Source: Cryptomeria japonica (taxonomy: Eukaryota; Streptophyta; Pinopsida; Cupressales; Cupressaceae). Taken from it: a stretch of 64,000 bases of DNA. The notes under the pieces are model-generated. The model worked only from the letters and a program-made list of their open reading frames with translations, was not told the DNA's origin and did no database searches. The position numbers and the translations under genes were made by a program. The stretch is taken from positions 18,912,260 to 18,976,259 of the forward strand of contig NC_081409.1 in NCBI RefSeq assembly GCF_030272615.1, given 5' to 3'. Of the stretch, positions 57,560-64,000 are shown piece after piece. Each line of letters starts with the position of its first letter. The stretch's first letter is position 1.

Positions 57560-58549
57560 TGTTCATGTACAGTTTTGGTTGGCGGATTTTTTTGGTTAAG
57601 TATTTTTATTTGCGGATCTGAGAGAATATTTTTGGTCATATAATTCATCTTATTCCAGGTTTATGGTCTCTAGTGTTAAGATTGGTGTTAGTTAGAAGAT
57701 CCGGTAATCATGTTTTTTGCAAGAACAATGTATATTAGTTGTAGCATGTGGTAACTTAGTTTGTGGATCTTGCGGAATGATTATTGTGATTGAATATGTG
57801 TTCGAGGTTGATGATATGTCATATGGGAAGCGAGTGGTTATTCTGTTTTGGTCCGCATGGGTGTTACGATCAGATTTGAGCCGACTTCTACATGTCTCAT
57901 TCATTGTAACGTGTTCTTGTAGCCGACATGGAGATGTGACTTAATTTGTGTTGCATATATATAAGAAAGGTGTAATTGATCATTTTGGGTGTGTGTGTTG
58001 GTGTGAGAGATGGATATGAGTGATTGTGCGCAGTTTCACATGCATAGGTGTTAGATTAGTGCTCTGGATTATAGCATAATATTATGATAGAGCAGTATTA
58101 TAGAGTTGAGGTGGATACAGAGTTTTGAGCTTAACCATAACTATACACAGGCTTGATGCTAATTCATAGTTCAAACTTCATTGTAATCTCTTACAAGCAT
58201 TTATAAGGTAGTGAGCCTTCCGGGTTGGAACCCTTATCTGTAATCTCAGCAGTGAACTCTAGGAAGTGTGCCTAAATGCATGTGCATTTTTCTCATGTAA
58301 TATTTTTATACTTCTAACAAGGTATAATAATATTGTGGGTTTGAATCCCACCGTGGTTTTTTCCTTAACCAGTTTTCCACATAAAAATCTTGGTGTTATG
58401 GTGTTGATGATCTTTGTCTTATGTTTCAGTACTTTATTTCTCTTGATCCGCATTAAATGGTTTAAATATTCTATTAAATAAGTTAGAATTGTTGAATACT
58501 AATTCACACACCCCCCCTCTCAATGTTCCTTGGATCCTTGATTCTAACA
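57560..58549 (+). repeat. 5' LTR of copia D (probable)
   Basis: The right end is clear: a C-run with TCTCAATG, then GATTCTAACA, then a decayed primer-binding site (TTGTATCAGAGA, about 58553-58564, for TGGTATCAGAGC). TATATATAA at 57956-57964 fits an LTR promoter. 'gtggttttttccttaaccag' near 58352 is the usual LTR phrase. The left end TGTTCATGTA at 57560 is a guess. Confidence 0.65.
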
Positions 58550-58599
58550 ATTTGTATCAGAGATAATTTCCTCGGAAGAAGTTTAATAGCTCAAAAGGT

Positions 58600-59290
58600 G
58601 GATCTTGCAAGTGAATCAATGGATTATGGTAGCCTCAGAGAACAACTACTTGTTGCACTTGATGATCTAAATCAGTTGAAAGCTAAGGTCAAGAAATTGA
58701 AGGCAAATTTGAAAGACGTTGATAATTTTATTGAATCACTGAAAGATCAATTGAACAAGTCAAGAGACAAGAGAAAGGAACTTGTTGATAAGATAAAGGA
58801 GAAAGAGAGTCAAAGAATTGATGCAAATGCCCTAAAGGTGAAGATAGAAGACTATGAGAGACTTGCTAGAGATAATACAGTTTAGAAGATTGAGATGGAA
58901 GCTGTTGTGATGAAGCTAACAAAAGAGATTGAAGAAAGGAAGAAGAATGAGGAGAAACTTATTCAGTCCTTGAAAGACAAATCTGAAGAATTTTTTAGAC
59001 TTGAAAATGAGAATGGACAGTTGAAGGATGACCTGGAAGATGTCAGAGAACAAGAGGAAGAGATTAAGAAGTAGATACTCCTCCTTAAATTTAATCTTGA
59101 TGCTACAAATGAGTATAAGGAGAAGTTTTGAATCAGTTCAGCCAGACTTGATGAAATGCTTGAGCTAGTCAAAAAAATCCTAATAACACACAAGCTCTTC
59201 TGTTTTGAGAAAGGTGAATGCTCCAAATCAACACAACAAAAGAACAACTTAAGAAGGCCTCCGATAAGACAACCCAATGCTCATAAATTC
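58600..59290 (+). pseudogene. Copia D gag-like coiled coil
   Basis: Long heptad-rich protein beginning near VDLASESMDYGSLREQLLVA and continuing LKAKVKKLKANLKDV, ESLKDQLNKSRDKRKELVDK, then KLTKEIEERKKNEEKLIQSL and DEMLELVKKIL, with stops at 58883 and about 59072. It sits directly after an LTR and primer-binding site, and zinc knuckles follow, so it occupies the gag position. It lacks the UBN2-type gag domain of the SIRE-type element. Confidence 0.65.
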
Positions 59291-59703
59291 AATGGTAACT
59301 TCTTTGTTTGCAACTATTTGGTCATATGGCTAGTCAATGCAGACATAGGGTGATTAATAATGGTCCTACTTTTATCGGTCAATGTGTCAAATGCAATAAG
59401 TATGGTCATAAGGCTAATGAGTGCAGAAGTGTGATGAATAATATTCCAAATAGAAGAAATGTGAGATGCTATGCATGTGGTATATTTGGACATGTTACTA
59501 GCCAATGTAGAACAAGAAGAAATCAAATGAACTCCAAGCCTATGCAAGGAAATGTTGTTTTCTATGCTTCCAACAAATTTGGTCACATTACTAAATATTG
59601 TAGAAGCAAAAATGTGAATAGGAGAGGTCTGAAAGATAAGAATAAAGATGTGAAGCCAAATGAGAAGGTAAAACAAAAGTTGAAGAGATCAAATATCAGA
59701 TGA
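59290..59703 (+). pseudogene. Copia D zinc-knuckle array
   Basis: Four CCHC-type units in a row: a frame-damaged CNYFGHMASQC (59305-59337), intact CVKCNKYGHKANEC and CYACGIFGHVTSQC, and a degenerate FYASNKFGHITKYC with its first cysteines lost. Each is separated by about 15-20 residues. The basic tail KDKNKDVKPNEKVKQKLK follows. A nucleic-acid-binding nucleocapsid role is the natural reading. Most copia gags have one knuckle. Confidence 0.8.
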
Positions 59704-60194
59704 AGAAGACTTGGGTAAAGAAGAGCAGTGATGATGCAAGAAGTGGGTCTGCACCTGATTTTGGTGTTGGAACTACATATGGTAATTAAGCTAAGGCATC
59801 AGGCCTTAGGGGGGAATTTTCATGAAAATTCTTTCAAAATCCCTATTGGAGATCTATACCTAGTTCCGACCGGTTGTAGACACTTTTTTGGTAATTTTCC
59901 AAACAAGTTTGATGATCCGCAAAAGATTTCCTAAAGATCTGTCAGTATGTAGAGTAACCAAGAGAGTTAGGGTAAAGTGCATTTATTATACCTAAAAGTT
60001 AGGTATGTTGTCGATAAAAGGAAAATTAACCTTTCATTTCTCACTTTTCATTCGAAGCAATAGAGCTGAAGAGCACAAAAAAGCAAAATTTTCAGAGATC
60101 CAGAGTGAATTGACGATTCATCATCCAATTTTGCATCTAGTTGAAATGTATTTATCAACTATCATTTTTCTAGTTTTAAGCTTGAAATTTTGAT

Positions 60195-61698
60195 ATGGTT
60201 TCCTCTGGTACTATGACCCCATTGGTGGTAGATGTTACTAATAGAGCTAGACCTAAATTTAAGAAGCATCCATATAAGTCAATGGAAGATGACCTGAATG
60301 GTGATTTCTCATCCATCCCATTTGGAGTGTTGCATGTGGAAGACATTAGGGTTTACATCCATTGTAACATTAAAGAGCTCATAAGTGCCTAAATGCTGAA
60401 TTTGTACACAAAGCACATGAATGATGAAATGGGTAACCTGAAACTAGAATTCAAATTAATTGAGGAGAAGGGTTTCGCATGATTTGTCAAATTTTCAGTG
60501 TTTGATGAGCCAGAGTAGATTCGATATATATGAGCAAGATACATGATGAATTTATGTGGTTGGAAAAACCCTATAAGGTAACCCATAATGCAATTAAGGT
60601 GATAACTTGCTTAAGCTCATCTGATGGTGTCCCTATTTTAAGGAATGTGAAGAATCAAATAATAACATACATAACCGGTTCACAATTTGACAATAGATCA
60701 ATGACAATCCATGATATTGTTGAATATGATGTTTGGTTCACATCAATGGTGACAAGATACAAGTTATATCATTTCAACCAAGACAATTCAGTATCTGGTA
60801 TGATAATATATGTTGCCTATCAGATATTGAAGGAGGATAAGTAGTATGATTTTTATGAAGTGCTCTAAAGAGAGATATTGTGTAATCTAAAGAAAATCAA
60901 GCAAGAAAAGAAACATGTATTCAGATATGGAACCCTAGTTGTGTGTTTATAGTTCTACTTCTTGAATGAGATTCTGGGTGTTGGAAAGGTACAATGGCCC
61001 TATGACAAACCAGTGGCAATGGAAATAAAAGAAACTCTATATAATCTTGGAGATGCTATAGTCTAGAATGGAATTATTTGGGATTACTTCAAAACTTTCC
61101 ATAGCATGATGCAAAGTAGAGAAAGAATCCCTAAGGAGATAGTTGAAAAGTACAAAGATACTATATATTCTTTATGGTTAATATAGACCAATGTCTTATG
61201 AAAGTTGTAGAGCCTAGATATTCATGGATCTTACCTATGGGATATGAAGTTGAAGGTCACATTCTTGATGCTTATGCCCAACATTTATTGAGAAAAATGA
61301 TAGACTCATCAGAGGAAAGATTTGGAACCTATGAAGAAAAGAGCTTGGACTTACACACTAAGTTCAAGAAGCCTGAGATGCAGAGAAAAATCAGGAAGAA
61401 GGTTGAGAAACTAGCATAAAGCATGGGAATTACCAAGGAGGCAGTCTAGAGAGAAAGAGAAAAGAATATTCTGAAGGAAGAAGATGTGGTGAAGCCAAAG
61501 AAGGCTAAACATGAAGCTCATGTTCCCAATCCTAAGCAGACCAAGGGTTTTGCACCCTCATCTAGTGGTCAAAAACCTGTCAGTTCTCCCAAGCCTCAAG
61601 TTAAACCATTTGGTGAAGGCAAGGGGAAGCGAGCGCAAGCTAGAGTACTCACTCTTGATGATGAGGAAATAGAATTAGATGATTGTTGGTTAACATAG
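60195..61698 (+). pseudogene. Unrecognised extra protein of copia D (~500 residues, decayed)
   Basis: Three consecutive frames make one protein. First: MVSSGTMTPLVVDVTNRARP through GVLHVEDIRVYIHCNIKELI and NLKLEFKLIEEKGFA. Second: HDEFMWLEKPYKVTHNAIKV, QFDNRSMTIHDIVEYDVW, YKLYHFNQDNSVSGMIIYVA, HVFRYGTLVVCL and KVQWPYDKPVAMEIKETL. Third: MVNIDQCLMKVVEPRYSWIL, PMGYEVEGHILDAYAQHLL, SSEERFGTYEEKSLDL, then a basic proline-rich tail with LTLDDEEIELDDCWLT. No RT, protease, integrase or PMD motif is seen. The 300 bases before its ATG are A/T-rich leader-like DNA (TATA-like near 59990). At least two frameshifts and several stops. I do not recognise the family. Confidence 0.55.
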
Positions 61699-61719
61699 TT
61701 TCCTTTCCTTTAATAGTTC

Positions 61720-62765
61720 TTTTTAAATGATGACTCATGCATACCCTTCATGAAAAGAAAATGAACCAACATTTGGGTGAATTGAATTTCGGTTTACCCT
61801 CTACATAAGAGTGCAGCTCCTCGTAAGATATTCAATAAATGTTTATGCAAATAACTCAGAAAGAAACACACTTTTTACTTTTTAAAAAATGTTTGCACAA
61901 GTTCAAGATGATTTTTGAAAATTAGAGTTTTAATAAGTAACTGCTTAATTTTGTAAATTTTATTTGGAAATTGAACAAGACAATGAGGAAATTGAATTTG
62001 ACAAACAAAACAATTTTCAGATCTAAGATAACTACCAACTTTTTTTACAAATCACAAGTTCAATTTTAATTTTAAAAACTAGGGTTTTTAATGATTTAAC
62101 CGCTAAGTTTGCAGAAATTTGAAACTTGCAAATGAAAAATAAGCAATTTTGTTCAAATGAAAGCATGCAAGATGTCTGGTTCACCAAAGCGTAATGGTGG
62201 GTGAAAAATGTGTGAATGAGAGAACACGAGGAAACTACCCTTTCGCTCTAAGGAGAGATGAGAGTTTCACTACAGATTTGCCTTCAAATACTTTTCACGT
62301 ATTACATTGGAAGAGGGGGGGGGAGGGATTCACTAGATTCAACCTCCAAAGAAGAAGATAGAATTCTGAATGAAATAGGAATGATAAGTTAATCCCCTCT
62401 TCTATTTGAAATGGAAAGGAATTGATTGAATTAGGTATAGAAACTAGGTGTAAAAGTGACAAATAACTGATTATAAACCTGAGATTGAAGTGTGGGATGA
62501 AGCTGTGCAACTGGATCTGGCAGTAATATGTCGAGATGAAGCCGCCCTACGAATTTGAGGAAAAGTTTCCCAGACCGTGGTGGTAATGTACATAGTCCTC
62601 CAAAAAATCCGCATAATGAAAAGGTTTTTTCCACCTCTACAAATGGAGTCCAAATCCAAAAGTATAGTTGCGCACCTGCAACCTACACACAGAAAAAAAG
62701 AGGGAAATGTGTTGGGATTGGGGGTTTGCCTTTAGGTCAAACCCTAGTTTTGAAATATGTTGAGA
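61720..62765. other. Non-coding DNA with an LTR-end-like G-run
   Basis: 'ggaagagggggggggaggga' at 62310-62329 looks like the poly-C LTR-end motif on the minus strand, suggesting another decayed LTR, but no boundaries were found. No gene is supported. Confidence 0.4.
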
Positions 62766-62767
62766 CA

Positions 62768-62839
62768 TGGACCAGCTAGGACTCAAACCTAGAACCTTCT
62801 ATACGTTGATGGAGTGCTCTACCACTGAGCTACTAGTCC
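62768..62839 (-). tRNA. tRNA-like Pol III unit (tRNA pseudogene or SINE head)
   Basis: On the minus strand: acceptor arm GGACTAG pairing with CTGGTCC (one G-T pair), TA, a good D-arm/A-box GCTCAGTGGTAGAGC, and a T-arm CTAGG-TTTGAGT-CCTAG with a B-box-like GGTTTGAGTCC. The anticodon arm (CTCCATCAACGTATAGAAG) does not form a proper five-pair stem with a seven-base loop, so no anticodon can be named and a working tRNA is unlikely. It is either a tRNA pseudogene or the head of a tRNA-derived SINE whose body would extend toward lower coordinates. Confidence 0.6.
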
Positions 62840-62854
62840 CTCTTGGACCAGTCC

Positions 62855-63506
62855 ATCATCGGTCCGGGTGTGGCTTATTTCCAACACCAACATAATCAAC
62901 TAAATGATGAAAGAAAATACTTGCAAGTGACTGTAAATGAAAGACTAAAATGTAAATCACCTCAAGGGAGGTTGTGATAGAAATTTTGATATAAATGTTT
63001 GTGTGGAATTGAATGTTGGAATGAATCTCCTCTTGAATGGTTGAATCCTTGACTTGAATGCAAAACCTAGCCTTGAAGGGAGACTTGAGAATGCTCAATG
63101 CTTGAAAGGGTTGGTTGAATGCTTGAATGCTCTTGAACGCTTGATTGCAAATTTTCACCTTATTGAACCTATCCACTTGACCAACTTATGCAAATGAGAG
63201 GAAAATTGTAACTTAAATGCATGTCAATTAGGGTTAATGAAACTGATTTTCATCATAGGCTGACATCGGGGATGTTGTCCCATTCACTGCACAACCTACA
63301 ATGCATGCTCAAGAAATATCCTGTCCCAAAATATGACCTTTCTCCAAATAAGAGTGCAAACAAGGTGGTGCGAAGGCCAAGGGAGAAGTAGATTTTGAGG
63401 GTTGACTAGTCTTCAGTCTCTGATTAGGCTAGGGGATTCGATCTTGCATGCGTGAGGACCCTAATGCGGTCGAAAATTGCTAGGGTCACAATTTTATGAC
63501 ACTACA
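62855..63506 (-). repeat. Possible gypsy LTR, minus orientation
   Basis: On the minus strand it starts TGTAGTGTCATAAAATTGTG directly after a polypurine-like 'gaaaaaggccctttt' and runs into 'caagcattcaa'-type repeats typical of a transcribed LTR or leader. The left end was not found. It may interrupt the copia RT at 63558. Confidence 0.35.
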
Positions 63507-63557
63507 AAAGGGCCTTTTTCAACCTATAAACAAGTTAGGATTCTCTTTACATTGATA

Positions 63558-64000
63558 ACCTTATGGTTGTTCCATATACACTTCTTGACCAAGATACCCT
63601 TTGAGGAATGTCATTTTAACATCCATTTGATACATTTTAAATTTTTTATAAACTGAAAAAGCTATGAAAAATCCTAATTGCTTCAAGTCTAGCCACTGGT
63701 TCAAAGGTTTCATTGAAATCAATACCGTCAATTTGAGAGTACCCTTTACAAACAAGCCTAGCTTTGTTCCTTACAATATTTCCATTCTCATCCATCTTGT
63801 TTCTAAAGATCCATTTTTCTCTTATTACATTTTTATCTTCAGGCCTAGGGACTAGTTCCAAAGTTTTATTCTTTGCAATCTGTACTAGCTCCTCTTGCAT
63901 CACTTTAATCCAAAACTAATCATTACTAGCCTCAACATAGTTTTTAGGTTCTATTGTTGATAGTAAACAAAAATCAAACTACTCACCCGATTTTGGAGCC
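63558..64000 (-). pseudogene. Copia reverse transcriptase fragment, runs off the window
   Basis: Minus strand: [70 protein letters not shown], then after a frameshift [20 protein letters not shown] and QEVYMEQP, where it stops abruptly. This is the N-terminal RT block (fingers and palm). It could be the missing RT of copia C, whose RNase H lies on the same strand at 56.9-57.5 kb, with later insertions between them. That link is an inference. Confidence 0.85.

Noticed and set aside
58523-58600. Start of the copia D coiled-coil frame inside the LTR end
   Set aside because: The first codons overlap the LTR end and primer-binding site; the real start is likely near 58618 (MDYGSL).

Overview
The window looks like nuclear DNA of a seed plant, probably a gymnosperm. 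It is AT-rich and almost gene-free. It is packed with nested, decayed LTR retrotransposons, and one intron-containing host gene of a plant-specific family is visible. The species is an inference; no organellar, bacterial or viral gene set is present.

Layout. 1-7.4 kb: a decayed plus-strand Ty3/gypsy gag-protease relic split by a solo LTR, then non-coding DNA. 7.4-16.3 kb: a decayed plus-strand Ty1/copia element (copia A) carrying three later solo-LTR insertions, each with a target-site duplication. 17.4-31.6 kb: a minus-strand L-gulonolactone oxidase-like gene (GULLO) with three coding exons that fit the family well. Its first recognisable exon is cut by a nearly intact 9.0 kb SIRE-type copia element (22196-31196, TSD GATGA). 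Downstream lies a decayed tandem copy of the gene's 3' end, and flanking DNA from 17.4-17.9 kb recurs at 34.7-35.2 kb. 33.5-34.0 kb: a LINE relic. 35.2-57.5 kb: a four-level nest. A minus-strand copia (copia C) has its LTR split by a 19.8 kb Tat/Ogre-like gypsy element (36010-55840, TSD GTTTG). That element carries gag-protease and an antisense plant-mobile-domain ORF but no reverse transcriptase. The antisense ORF is split by a chromovirus (44963-53301, TSD GTGTA, minus strand), whose own 5' LTR is split by a 467 bp solo LTR (TSD CAAAC). 57.6-61.7 kb: a plus-strand copia-like element (copia D) with a coiled coil, several zinc knuckles and an unrecognised roughly 500-residue extra protein in place of pol. 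62.8-64 kb: a tRNA-like Pol III unit, a probable LTR and a minus-strand copia RT fragment running off the window.

How it fits together. The host gene is inactive in this haplotype unless the element is spliced out or another allele or copy is used. Removing the element and one TSD copy restores the exon frame exactly, so the insertion is recent; the two LTRs differ at about eight sites by eye. The other elements form a relative chronology. Their stop codons mostly replace glutamine codons (CAG/CAA to TAG/TAA), as expected from deamination of methylated cytosines. All coordinates and frames were read by eye; no database search or alignment program was run.
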